DNA of 11,992 nt from an uncultured Peptococcaceae bacterium (GTDB lineage: Bacteria > Bacillota > Peptococcia > Peptococcales > Peptococcaceae): NCBI GenBank assembly GCA_938044045.1, contig CALIQN010000044.1:1-11992 (forward strand). The letters are read 5' to 3'. Below are positions 1 to 6,379 of the stretch, piece after piece. The notes beneath the pieces are model-generated. The model did not search any database and was not told where the DNA came from. It saw nothing but the letters and a program-made list of their open reading frames with translations. A program made the translations under genes and the position numbers. How positions within the stretch are numbered: the stretch's first letter is position 1; each line of letters begins with the position of its first letter.

Positions 1-11
1 TAAAATAACAA

Positions 12-17
12 ACCTCC
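12..17 (-). promoter_or_regulatory. Possible Shine-Dalgarno of a minus-strand gene lying off the left edge
   Basis: On the minus strand the sequence reads GGAGGT, followed by an A/T-rich run to the window edge. This looks like a ribosome binding site for a gene that starts just outside the window, downstream of the nhaD-like gene and its terminator. No start codon is visible, so the call rests only on the motif and its position. Confidence 0.3.
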
Positions 18-32
18 ATAAATTTTTGCTCT

Positions 33-59
33 AAAAAAGCCCACTAATTAAAGTGGGCT
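33..59 (-). terminator. Intrinsic terminator of the NhaD-like antiporter gene
   Basis: Read on the minus strand, an 8-bp perfect stem AGCCCACT / AGTGGGCT (arms at 52-59 and 38-45) encloses a 6-nt loop and is followed by a run of T (33-37). It begins 10 nt after the antiporter stop codon, the usual position for a factor-independent terminator. The stem contains a GC-rich CCCAC core. Confidence 0.9.
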
Positions 60-68
60 GTAGGCTTT

Positions 69-1538
69 TTAGAAAAATAGGAACGTATTGATGATAAAGA
101 GTGGAATCAAGAAAGCGACTGACCAGCCGATATAACCAAAGAAGGAAGGCATTTGAATACCATTTTCTTCCGCAATAGATTTTACCATGAAGTTTGGAGC
201 GTTACCAATATAGGTATTGGCACCCATGAACACTGCCCCAGCAGAGATTGCCATCAAAAGGTGAGGATCAACTGTACCAAGGGTAGTAACAACCCCTTCA
301 CTAGCACCTAAAGAACCAGCAGTCGTTAGGAATACAAGATAAGTAGGTGCATTGTCAAGGAAAGATGATAGGGCACCTGTCACCCAGAAGAATTGATGTG
401 CTGAATGCAGACCAAGTTCGCCACCACGAGCTGCAAGGATTGCCATTGCTGGAATCATGGTGAGGAAGATACCAATAAAGAGCTTGGCAACTTCTTCGAT
501 TGGTCCCCAATTGAAACGGTTGAATGCACGAGAGTCTTTAGAAGTCGTCTTCATAGAGAGGAAGGCAGCGAGTAGGATAATAGCGGTACGGAGCAAGTCG
601 AGGTAGCTCCAAACGATATCATGACCATGATGACTAAAGAGCTTAAAGCCATAAAGTGTACCAGTGCTTGGATCAGCAAAGACGCTAGAGGTTGATAGTA
701 CACCAGAAAGAATAACTGCCCCAACAATCATAAAGATGAAGATAAGGTTGTGTAAACCTTCGATACGTAATTTACCATCACCTTCATCTGCTGGCACCTT
801 ACCACCAACTTCTGCTAAATCTTTCTTATACATGTTACTTTCAATAATGAAGTAAACCACTAAGAGAATGACTGAGTTAAGGAGAAATGGCATAAGTAAG
901 TGTGAAAGTGTCCAGAAGAATGGAACCCCACGTAAGAAGCCTAGGAATAGTGGTGGATCACCAACAGGGGTGAGCGCCCCACCAACGTTACAAACTAAGA
1001 AGATAAAAAAGATAACGCTGTGTTTGCTGCGTTTACGCCAAGCATTGGCACGAAGGAGAGGGCGAATTAAAAGCATCGCTGCCCCAGTTGTTCCAATCCA
1101 ACTTGCTAAAACTGCCCCAATAATAAGGAAAATCAGATTGACCTTAGGGGTGCCAGCTAAAGAACCACGTAATACGATCCCCCCGGCAACTGCAAATAGC
1201 CCAAGTAAAAGAACGATAAATGGAATATAATCCAAAATAACTTGGTGAAGGAGTTGATAAATAGCCTCTTCGGCACCAAAACCGATAAAAAATGGGACGA
1301 AGAAGAGGAGGGCCCAAAAGGCACTAACCTTTCCTAGATTGTGCTCCCACCAATGTCCATTGACAATTGGAAAGATTGCAATTGAAAGTAACATACCGAC
1401 AAATGGGATAATACTCCAAGTTGGTAACAGTAAGCCTAGAGGTGTGTCATCCCCTGTAGCGAAAGCAGGAGATGCGCTGACCAACAACACGAGTAGTAGT
1501 GGTATGAACTTCAACATTTTTTTGACTTGAAGATTCAT
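69..1538 (-). CDS. NhaD-like Na+/H+ antiporter (ion transporter superfamily)
   Basis: This 489-residue polytopic membrane protein is a probable sodium:proton antiporter of the NhaD/ArsB-CitM ion transporter superfamily. It would exchange Na+ for H+ across the cytoplasmic membrane and so support pH and sodium homeostasis. Visible signatures are the N-x-GGALTPVGDPPLF block (about residues 184-198), S-x-FLDNAPTYL (about 392-401, the re-entrant D-N-x-P motif of this superfamily) and GANTYIGNAPNFM (about 439-451). Roughly 11-13 hydrophobic segments are spread along the whole length. The N-terminus (residues 8-27) is a hydrophobic stretch ending in A-F-A, which could be a cleavable signal peptide or simply the first helix. 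The start at 1538 is supported by AAAGGAAG about 7 nt upstream. The gene is monocistronic, with its own promoter and terminator. The ion specificity is inferred from the family; a related dicarboxylate transporter is less likely because of the GDPP block. Confidence 0.85.
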   Translation of the reverse strand: MNLQVKKMLKFIPLLLVLLVSASPAFATGDDTPLGLLLPTWSIIPFVGMLLSIAIFPIVNGHWWEHNLGKVSAFWALLFFVPFFIGFGAEEAIYQLLHQVILDYIPFIVLLLGLFAVAGGIVLRGSLAGTPKVNLIFLIIGAVLASWIGTTGAAMLLIRPLLRANAWRKRSKHSVIFFIFLVCNVGGALTPVGDPPLFLGFLRGVPFFWTLSHLLMPFLLNSVILLVVYFIIESNMYKKDLAEVGGKVPADEGDGKLRIEGLHNLIFIFMIVGAVILSGVLSTSSVFADPSTGTLYGFKLFSHHGHDIVWSYLDLLRTAIILLAAFLSMKTTSKDSRAFNRFNWGPIEEVAKLFIGIFLTMIPAMAILAARGGELGLHSAHQFFWVTGALSSFLDNAPTYLVFLTTAGSLGASEGVVTTLGTVDPHLLMAISAGAVFMGANTYIGNAPNFMVKSIAEENGIQMPSFFGYIGWSVAFLIPLFIINTFLFF

Positions 1539-1591
1539 TAACTGACTTCCTTTCTACAATTAAATTTTTACTTCTAAAAGCCTTGCATAGT

Positions 1592-1620
1592 ATTATAGAC
1601 GAAAGGAGAATATAATTCAA
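1592..1620 (-). promoter_or_regulatory. Promoter of the NhaD-like gene
   Basis: On the minus strand, TTGAAT (1620-1615) and TATAAT (1597-1592) are separated by exactly 17 nt. This is a near-consensus housekeeping promoter, placed about 54 nt upstream of the antiporter start codon. The 5' leader would be short and does not show an obvious strong hairpin. Confidence 0.8.
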
Positions 1621-1630
1621 TTTATTTTAA

Positions 1631-1650
1631 AGATAATAGAAGATAATAGA
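1631..1650. repeat. Perfect tandem 10-bp direct repeat upstream of the antiporter promoter
   Basis: AGATAATAGA occurs twice in direct head-to-tail succession (1631-1640 and 1641-1650). It lies 10-30 bp upstream of the -35 box of the antiporter gene. The 10-bp period equals about one helical turn, so a protein could bind both copies on the same face of the DNA. That makes an activator or regulator site plausible, but a chance A/T-rich duplication is also possible. Confidence 0.6.
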
Positions 1651-1757
1651 ACAAAATAGTTAAACTAATTTATCAGAATTTTCTGCGAGGCAAAACACCA
1701 TGAAATATATGTATTTGACAATCTTTTATTCAAGTTTATGTTGTAAATACAGTATGA

Positions 1758-1776
1758 TTTCAATGATTAATTGAAA
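1758..1776. promoter_or_regulatory. LysR-box-like inverted repeat upstream of the permease operon
   Basis: TTTCAAT (1758-1764) and ATTGAAA (1770-1776) form a perfect 7-bp dyad with a 5-nt spacer. It includes the T-N11-A arrangement typical of LysR-type regulator recognition sites. It lies about 140 nt upstream of the permease start, and the only regulator in the neighbourhood is a LysR-type protein encoded directly behind the operon. Binding by that regulator is an inference; the site could also be an A/T-rich coincidence. Confidence 0.5.
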
Positions 1777-1784
1777 CCTAAAAC

Positions 1785-1813
1785 TTGTAAGAGTCCATAA
1801 ATAGGATTAATAT
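1785..1813 (+). promoter_or_regulatory. Candidate promoter of the permease-aminotransferase operon
   Basis: TTGTAA (1785-1790) and TAATAT (1808-1813) are spaced by 17 nt and each match consensus at four of six positions. This placement would put the upstream dyad at about -50 to -60, the usual location of a LysR-type recognition site at an activated promoter. An alternative -10, TATGAT at 1753-1758, overlaps the dyad instead and has a poor -35. The choice between them is not settled by sequence. Confidence 0.35.
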
Positions 1814-1820
1814 AAACGAT

Positions 1821-1877
1821 ATAAGCGAATCGCTAATGGGCAGAGCGAACTTATCTTAATTATTGCGAGCTGCGCAA
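1821..1877 (+). promoter_or_regulatory. Structured 5' leader of the permease gene
   Basis: Two hairpins can be drawn. In the first, ATAAG (1821-1825) and TCGCT (1830-1834) pair with AGCGA (1844-1848) and CTTAT (1850-1854), giving two 5-bp helices with an internal loop. In the second, TTGCG (1863-1867) pairs with CGCAA (1873-1877). The second is followed by A residues, not T, so it is not a plus-strand terminator. They stand 24 nt before the AGGAGG and may affect mRNA stability or translation. I do not recognise a known riboswitch class. Confidence 0.4.
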
Positions 1878-1914
1878 AAAAAAACGAGTGATTCAAAAAA
1901 AGGAGGAAATGCTT

Positions 1915-3339
1915 ATGAGCAATTCAGAACAAAACGTGCATATGCAGCGAAGCCTGCGTGCGATCGACCTATGGAGCTTAGCGCTCGGGGCGATGATTGG
2001 TTGGGGATGTTTCGTACTCCCTGGTAACATGTTTCTAAGAGAGTCAGGTCCTTTAGGTACTTTTATTGGGATGATGATTGGGGCAGCAATGACCATCGTT
2101 ATCAGCTTGAGTTTTACTTATCTTATCCAAAAATTCCCTGTATCAGGTGGGGCATTTGTTTATGCTGACGCAGCCTTTGGTAAATTACATGCCTTTATCT
2201 GCGGATGGTTTTTGGTTTTAACCTATTGGTGCTTGATTCCACTCAATGGGACAGCAGTAGGTCTTGTTGCTAGATATATTTTCCCAGGGGTGCTTTCTAA
2301 TGAAAACACCATCCTTTATCAAGTTGCTGGTTGGGATGTTTATGCTGGGGAACTTGTGGTTGCTATCTTATCTATTGTTATTCTCGCTTGGGTTAACGTA
2401 CGTGGGGTAAGCTTCACAGGTGCGGTTCAAACCGCTGTTGCAATGGGTCTTGTCGGCGCAATCTTACTTCTTGTGGCTGGTGCTTTATGGCAACAACCAG
2501 ACTTAAACAACCTTTCTCCAGGTTATGGTGAAGCTGGTGCCCTAAAAGGTATCTTTGCTGTAGCAGCAATTGCACCTTGGGCGTTCATTGGTTTTGACTC
2601 TATCCCACAAGCAGCTGGGGAATATCGTTTCTCTCAAAAGAAGACTATCTTAATCATGGTTTCTGCAACCTTTATTGCAGGTATGATGTATGTTACCGTT
2701 AACACTGTTACAGCTGTTGTTATGCCATGGCAAGAGTTAATCAACAGTGACACAAACTGGGCAACTGGTACTGCTGTTGAAATGCTTCTTGGTAAAGTTG
2801 GTCTTATCCTTGTAGCGATTGCCATGATTTGTGCAGTTGTTTCAGGTCTTAACGCATTCTTCCTTTCTGCTAGCCGTGTTATGTACACCATGGCTAAGGC
2901 AGATGCACTTCCAGCTTACTTTGGTAAATTGGATCCAGTCACTGCGATTCCTAAAAATGGTATTGTTTTCCTTTGTGCTTTGGCTGTTATCGCACCATTC
3001 TTTGGTCGTGAAGTATTAAACTGGATCGTTGACATGACTTCTGTAGGGGCTTCACTAGGCTTCCTTTACACTTGTTCAGCAGCAGCAGTATTTGCAAAAC
3101 GCTATGGCGACAAGAAATTTGTCGTTATCGGTATATTCGGCAGTCTCTTTTCACTTCTCTTCTTAGGTCTTCTCCTTATCCCTATCGCACCAGGGGCGTT
3201 AAGCGTTCCAGCTTACTCAGCGCTTGGTATTTGGGTATTTTTAGGTGCTATTTTCTACCTTGTTATCCGCAAGAAATATCTTGTTAGTGACAAATTGAGC
3301 AAAATGGTTGACGAAGCACTAGAAGAAGTGGCAAAATAA
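1915..3339 (+). CDS. APC-superfamily amino acid permease
   Basis: This 474-residue integral membrane transporter belongs to the amino acid-polyamine-organocation (APC) superfamily and probably imports or exchanges an amino acid or amine. The first helix contains the glycine-rich G-A-M-I-G-W-G-C-F-V-L-P-G segment (about residues 25-37), the family's unwound substrate-binding stretch. About 12 hydrophobic segments follow, and the short cytosolic tails are hydrophilic. I chose ATG 1915 because AGGAGG (1901-1906) lies 8 nt upstream. A GTG at 1888 would put the Shine-Dalgarno inside the gene, and ATG 1909 is only 2 nt from it. The downstream class III aminotransferase (74-nt gap, no strong terminator between) suggests the substrate is an omega-amino acid or diamine such as GABA, beta-alanine, taurine or ornithine. 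That is context inference; the family alone does not fix the substrate. Codons are strongly biased to GGT, GTT and CTT, suggesting high expression. Confidence 0.88.
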   Translation: MSNSEQNVHMQRSLRAIDLWSLALGAMIGWGCFVLPGNMFLRESGPLGTFIGMMIGAAMTIVISLSFTYLIQKFPVSGGAFVYADAAFGKLHAFICGWFLVLTYWCLIPLNGTAVGLVARYIFPGVLSNENTILYQVAGWDVYAGELVVAILSIVILAWVNVRGVSFTGAVQTAVAMGLVGAILLLVAGALWQQPDLNNLSPGYGEAGALKGIFAVAAIAPWAFIGFDSIPQAAGEYRFSQKKTILIMVSATFIAGMMYVTVNTVTAVVMPWQELINSDTNWATGTAVEMLLGKVGLILVAIAMICAVVSGLNAFFLSASRVMYTMAKADALPAYFGKLDPVTAIPKNGIVFLCALAVIAPFFGREVLNWIVDMTSVGASLGFLYTCSAAAVFAKRYGDKKFVVIGIFGSLFSLLFLGLLLIPIAPGALSVPAYSALGIWVFLGAIFYLVIRKKYLVSDKLSKMVDEALEEVAK

Positions 3340-3413
3340 TCTTAGCGTAGATGTCCCTAGGGATGTTTATATATTAAATTCATACTTTTAATCAGAGAAA
3401 GGAAGTTTTTAAC
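3340..3413 (+). other. Permease-aminotransferase spacer with a small palindrome
   Basis: This 74-nt gap contains the palindrome TCCCTAGGGA (3354-3363) and a clear Shine-Dalgarno AAAGGAAG (3398-3405), 8 nt before the aminotransferase ATG. The palindrome is too short to be a convincing terminator and is followed by A/T-mixed sequence, not a T run. It could be a processing site or a weak attenuator. I see no good internal promoter. Confidence 0.5.
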
Positions 3414-4769
3414 ATGAGTTTTGAACTACCAAAATTTACTCGCGAAGAAGTTTTAGAAATGGACCACAAGTACAATGTACACTCTTGGTCAGCGCAAGCA
3501 TCTTTAACTAACATCATTCCAGTAGAAAAATCTGAAGGGATTTATTTCTGGGATTACAATGGTAAGAGATATGCAGATATGTCTTCTCAACTTGTTAACA
3601 TGAACATTGGTCATCATAATCAACAAGTTATCGATGCCATCAAACAACAAGCTGAAGATCTCTGCTTCATTGCACCTGGTCAAGCAGTTGGTACCCGTGC
3701 TGCTCTAGCGAAGAAAATCGTTGAATGGGCACCAGAAGGTATGACAAGAGTATTCTTCACTAATGGTGGTGCAGATGCTAATGAAAATGCTGTTAAAATG
3801 GCACGTGTTGTAACTGGACGTACAAAAGTATTTTCTATGTATAGAAGCTACCATGGTGCAACCATTGCTGCTGGTAACCTTTCTGGGGATCCACGTCGTT
3901 TCTCTTCTGAAATTGGTGGTGCAGCAGGTTTTGTTAAATTTGAGGGACCTTTCCAATATCGCGAGTATTTTGACTTTAAATCTGATGAAGAAATTACAAA
4001 ATACTACCTCTACATGTTAGAAAAACAACTTATCGCTGAAGGTGCAACCAACGTTGCAGCAATTCACCTTGAAACCGTTGTTGGTGCGAATGGTGTTATC
4101 ATTCCTCCAGATGGTTACCTCCAAGGTATCCGTGCACTTTGCGACAAATATGGCATCTTCATGATCTGCGACGAAGTTATGTGTGGTTTTGGTCGTACAG
4201 GTGAAAAATTTGCTGTTGACAACTGGAATGTTGCACCTGATATGATTACCTTTGCTAAAGGTGTTAACTCTGGTTATGTTCAACTCGGTGGCGTTATCAT
4301 GAACGAAAAAGTAGCAAGCTACTTTGATGATCATGTTCTCCAATGTGGTCTTACCTATCAAGGTCACCCACTTGCTTGTGCTGCTGGTCTTGCTAACCTC
4401 GCTTACTTGGAAGAACACAACGTTTTAGATAACGTTAAAAAAGTTGGTAAGGTTCTTGGTGAAGAACTCGAAAAACTAAAAGAAAAACACGCTTGTGTTG
4501 GTGACGTTCGTTACATCGGTCTTTTCTCAGCACTTGACCTTGTATACGATAAAGCAACTAAAGCACCTATCGCTGAATACGCTGTTGACACAACTGGTAA
4601 CCAAAAGAAAGTTCTTGCAAAATGTAAAGAACTTGGTTTCTACACCTATGGACGTGACAACGTTATCCAAGTTTGCCCTCCACTAATCATCACTGAAGAA
4701 GAACTTCTCGAACAAATGAAAGTTCTTGATGAAGTACTCACTTGGGCAGACGAACAATTCTGCAAATAA
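3414..4769 (+). CDS. Class III (omega) PLP-dependent aminotransferase
   Basis: This 451-residue cytosolic enzyme is a fold-type I, class III aminotransferase. It would transfer an amino group from a terminal amine or omega-amino acid to a 2-oxoacid such as pyruvate or 2-oxoglutarate. Landmarks are N-G-G-A-D-A-N-E-N (about residues 117-125, cofactor phosphate binding), S-Y-H-G-A-T (145-150, aromatic stacking on PLP), C-D-E-V-M-C-G-F-G-R-T-G (252-263, with D253 for the pyridine nitrogen), the Schiff-base lysine K282 in T-F-A-K-G, and T-Y-Q-G-H-P-L-A-C (314-322). The length is normal for the family, and all key residues are present. The permease immediately upstream and the LysR gene downstream suggest a substrate-inducible catabolic unit. 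Annotators might call this taurine-pyruvate, beta-alanine-pyruvate or GABA aminotransferase; sequence alone does not decide. The BioA reading (DAPA synthase) is unlikely because no biotin genes are near. Codon bias suggests strong expression. Confidence 0.88.
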   Translation: MSFELPKFTREEVLEMDHKYNVHSWSAQASLTNIIPVEKSEGIYFWDYNGKRYADMSSQLVNMNIGHHNQQVIDAIKQQAEDLCFIAPGQAVGTRAALAKKIVEWAPEGMTRVFFTNGGADANENAVKMARVVTGRTKVFSMYRSYHGATIAAGNLSGDPRRFSSEIGGAAGFVKFEGPFQYREYFDFKSDEEITKYYLYMLEKQLIAEGATNVAAIHLETVVGANGVIIPPDGYLQGIRALCDKYGIFMICDEVMCGFGRTGEKFAVDNWNVAPDMITFAKGVNSGYVQLGGVIMNEKVASYFDDHVLQCGLTYQGHPLACAAGLANLAYLEEHNVLDNVKKVGKVLGEELEKLKEKHACVGDVRYIGLFSALDLVYDKATKAPIAEYAVDTTGNQKKVLAKCKELGFYTYGRDNVIQVCPPLIITEEELLEQMKVLDEVLTWADEQFCK

Positions 4770-4777
4770 TAAGTTTT

Positions 4778-4811
4778 AAAGTGAAACCTCCTTGGAGGTT
4801 TCACTTTTTTT
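4778..4811 (+). terminator. Strong intrinsic terminator after the aminotransferase
   Basis: A perfect inverted repeat, AAAGTGAAACCTCC (4778-4791) and GGAGGTTTCACTTT (4794-4807), flanks a TT centre and runs into a T tract (to 4811). It lies 9 nt past the aminotransferase stop. The A-rich 5' arm means it may also work on the opposite strand. Its T tract is shared with the -35 box of the following LysR gene. Confidence 0.93.
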
Positions 4812-4838
4812 GTGCAATTTAAAAAAGTTTGCTATAAT
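4810..4838 (+). promoter_or_regulatory. Promoter of the LysR-type regulator gene
   Basis: TTGTGC (4810-4815) and a perfect TATAAT (4833-4838) are separated by 17 nt. Transcription would begin near 4845, only about 12 nt before the start codon, leaving just enough room for the GAGGTGAG ribosome binding site (4846-4853). The -35 box begins in the U-tract of the upstream terminator. Confidence 0.75.
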
Positions 4839-4856
4839 AGAGTCTGAGGTGAGTTT

Positions 4857-5750
4857 ATGAAGATAGAACAACTCAGATTTTTGATATCAGTTGTCAAATA
4901 TGGTTCTATTAATGCAGCAAGTAAAAAAGAATTTGTAACTCAGCAAAGTCTCAATAAGTCGCTCTCTGCTCTGGAAGCAGAACTTGGGGTAACCCTCTTA
5001 AATCGCACAAAAATGGGAACGAGACTCACAGAAAAAGGAGAGATTGTCTTCCGTGAGGCGCAAGCCATTATTAGTCAATGTGACCGTATGCTAGATAGGT
5101 TAAACGAAGAAAGCGGAGAAAAGGAAGTCACTGTTGGTAAGCTCAATATCCATATTGCCTCTATGCTTGATGTGGCAATCATGCCTCTAGCTTATATGGA
5201 ATTTATTCAAACCTATCCCAATGTACAAATTTATTCTGCTGAACGTGTCCAAAAAGATATTTTAAGTGCTGTAGTAAAGCACCCTGGAGATTTAGGGCTG
5301 TTACTCTCTACAGGGGAAATGACAGGAAGTTTTGATGAACATTTGGAACTTTATCCCTTAAAGCGCTACCCAATTTTAATGGCAATGTCACCCAAGCACC
5401 CTTTGGCACGACATAATAATTTATCAATTCATACGATTACCGATTATCCACTGGTGATTTATGAGGCAGGTGGCGAAAGCAGACATCCTTTATCTCATCT
5501 GGCTGAGATGAAGGTTGCCCTGGCAAGTCGTAATGAACGCATGTGTGAATATCTTTTAAATGAAGAAGAAGCCATCATGTGTTCCTTTGCACCCTTTGTA
5601 GAACGCAATATTTTTAAGGATTTCGTCCACATTCCAATTAGTCATAAAAGCGCCTACTATGATCTTTATATGGCGATTCACAAAAATACGTCCAATCATC
5701 AACGGATGCTGGCCAATAAGTTTAGTCAGATTTTCAGAGAATATTTATAA
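4857..5750 (+). CDS. LysR-type transcriptional regulator
   Basis: This 297-residue protein has the size and layout of a LysR-type regulator: an N-terminal winged helix-turn-helix (residues 1-60, recognition region around I-N-A-A-S-K-K-E-F-V-T-Q-Q-S-L) followed by a linker helix. The C-terminal effector-binding domain (about 92-297) has the periplasmic-binding-protein fold. Such proteins normally act as tetramers and respond to a small metabolite, often a pathway substrate or intermediate. It is co-oriented with the permease-aminotransferase pair but has its own promoter after a terminator, so it is probably made independently. The TTTCAAT/ATTGAAA dyad upstream of the permease is the best candidate target. 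Autoregulation is not evident, because no copy of that dyad is seen in its own short promoter region. ATG 4857 is preceded by GAGGTGAG at suitable spacing. Target and effector are inferred from context only. Confidence 0.9.
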   Translation: MKIEQLRFLISVVKYGSINAASKKEFVTQQSLNKSLSALEAELGVTLLNRTKMGTRLTEKGEIVFREAQAIISQCDRMLDRLNEESGEKEVTVGKLNIHIASMLDVAIMPLAYMEFIQTYPNVQIYSAERVQKDILSAVVKHPGDLGLLLSTGEMTGSFDEHLELYPLKRYPILMAMSPKHPLARHNNLSIHTITDYPLVIYEAGGESRHPLSHLAEMKVALASRNERMCEYLLNEEEAIMCSFAPFVERNIFKDFVHIPISHKSAYYDLYMAIHKNTSNHQRMLANKFSQIFREYL

Positions 5751-5792
5751 AAAACACGTCTAGTACTTTTAGGGTACTAGACGTGTTTTTTT
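5749..5792. terminator. Bidirectional terminator between the LysR gene and tmk
   Basis: AAAAAACACGTCTAGTAC (5749-5766) and GTACTAGACGTGTTTTTT (5774-5791) form a long perfect stem with a 7-nt loop. T runs follow on both strands: TTTTTTT at 5786-5792 on plus, and the complement of 5749-5754 on minus. It serves the convergent LysR gene and the trpS-tmk operon. It overlaps the LysR stop codon by two bases and the tmk stop codon by about two bases, so the two genes share almost no spare sequence. Confidence 0.92.
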
Positions 5793-6378
5793 ATAAATAA
5801 GGCGTGATATGGTTTATAATTTCATCGGTAAGGGTTGTGATTGGTTTGGTTGCATCAATCAGTATGATGCTCTCATCTACTTTAGCATAATCAAGATAGT
5901 GTTGACGGATGACTTCAAGATGACTGAGGTTTTCGTAATGTTCTGTAGTGGTGCGGTTTTTTTTGATACGCTCTAGGGCAATTTTGGGATCAAGATCAAA
6001 AAGAAAGGTCTTTTTTGGCTTTAAGGTAGCGTAGCGATTAATACTTTCAATCCATGCTTTATCTAGGGCGGAGGCATTGTAGGCCAGGCTAGAAAGCAAG
6101 TAACGATCAGTTAAGACTAGGCTATCTGTTAGCTGGCTTTCTATTTCTTTGAGGTGTTCTAGGCGATCTGCTGCAAACAGAAGCGCTAGGGTGGTTTCCT
6201 CAAAGTCTAGCTTATTGACTAGGGCGTCACGGATTAGTTTGCCGATGGCAAGATGGCTAGGTTGACAGGTGGTCACAACAGAGACGCCCATCTCCTGTAA
6301 GGCTTTAGCGCAGTGTTTTAACTGTAAGCTTTTACCAGCACCATCAATGCCCTCAAAGGCAAAAAAGGATTTTAACAT
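5791..6378 (-). CDS. tmk: Thymidylate kinase (divergent dTMP kinase)
   Basis: This 195-residue P-loop kinase probably phosphorylates dTMP to dTDP with ATP in the cytosol, an essential step to dTTP. Visible motifs are the Walker A F-E-G-I-D-G-A-G-K-S (residues 8-17), L-F-A-A-D-R-L-E-H (67-75), and the DR-box L-T-D-R-Y-L-L-S-S-L-A-Y (89-100). A charged LID-like segment with E-R-I-K-K-N-R follows further on. It is slightly short for the family (usually 200-215). The usual T-R-E-P-G block after the P-loop reads T-C-Q-P-S (37-41), so the conserved Arg-Glu pair is missing, and the usual A-Y-Q-G reads A-Y-N-A. It may therefore be a divergent lineage form or a related nucleoside-monophosphate kinase. 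The start codon is 1 nt past the trpS stop, and its Shine-Dalgarno GGAG lies within the last trpS codons, so translation is probably coupled. Confidence 0.8.
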   Translation of the reverse strand: MLKSFFAFEGIDGAGKSLQLKHCAKALQEMGVSVVTTCQPSHLAIGKLIRDALVNKLDFEETTLALLFAADRLEHLKEIESQLTDSLVLTDRYLLSSLAYNASALDKAWIESINRYATLKPKKTFLFDLDPKIALERIKKNRTTTEHYENLSHLEVIRQHYLDYAKVDESIILIDATKPITTLTDEIINHITPYL

Positions 6379-6379
6379 C

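Larger units (their letters stand above)
1539..1914. other. Divergent intergenic control region (376 nt) between antiporter and permease
   Basis: I see no credible coding frame here. The left part holds the antiporter promoter and its tandem repeat. The right part holds a TTTCAAT/ATTGAAA inverted repeat, one or more candidate promoters for the permease gene, and a leader with two potential hairpins (1821-1854 and 1863-1877) ahead of the AGGAGG at 1901-1906. An isolated TTGACA at 1715-1720 has no good -10 partner at 16-18 bp on the plus strand. Confidence 0.7.

Noticed and set aside
664..1530. Open plus-strand frames of 63-120 codons opposite the antiporter gene
   Set aside because: They lie wholly antisense to a clear membrane protein gene, have no suitable ribosome binding sites and give protein sequences without family character.
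1715..1720. TTGACA as the -35 box of the permease promoter
   Set aside because: No acceptable -10 element is found 16-18 nt downstream; the nearest TATGAT (1753-1758) is about 32 nt away.
1863..1877. TTGCG-AGCTG-CGCAA hairpin as a terminator
   Set aside because: On the plus strand it is followed by A residues; on the minus strand the T run precedes the stem, so it is not a terminator in either direction.
1888..1914. Upstream GTG start for the permease
   Set aside because: The AGGAGG would then be inside the coding sequence; ATG 1915 has it at ideal distance.
3354..3363. TCCCTAGGGA palindrome as a terminator between the permease and aminotransferase genes
   Set aside because: The stem is too short for a stable loop and no T run follows; the two genes are more likely co-transcribed.
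4017..4418. A 133-codon minus-strand frame inside the class III aminotransferase gene
   Set aside because: It is a by-product of the strong codon bias of the sense gene; the translation is Cys/Asn/Thr-rich and shows no domain.
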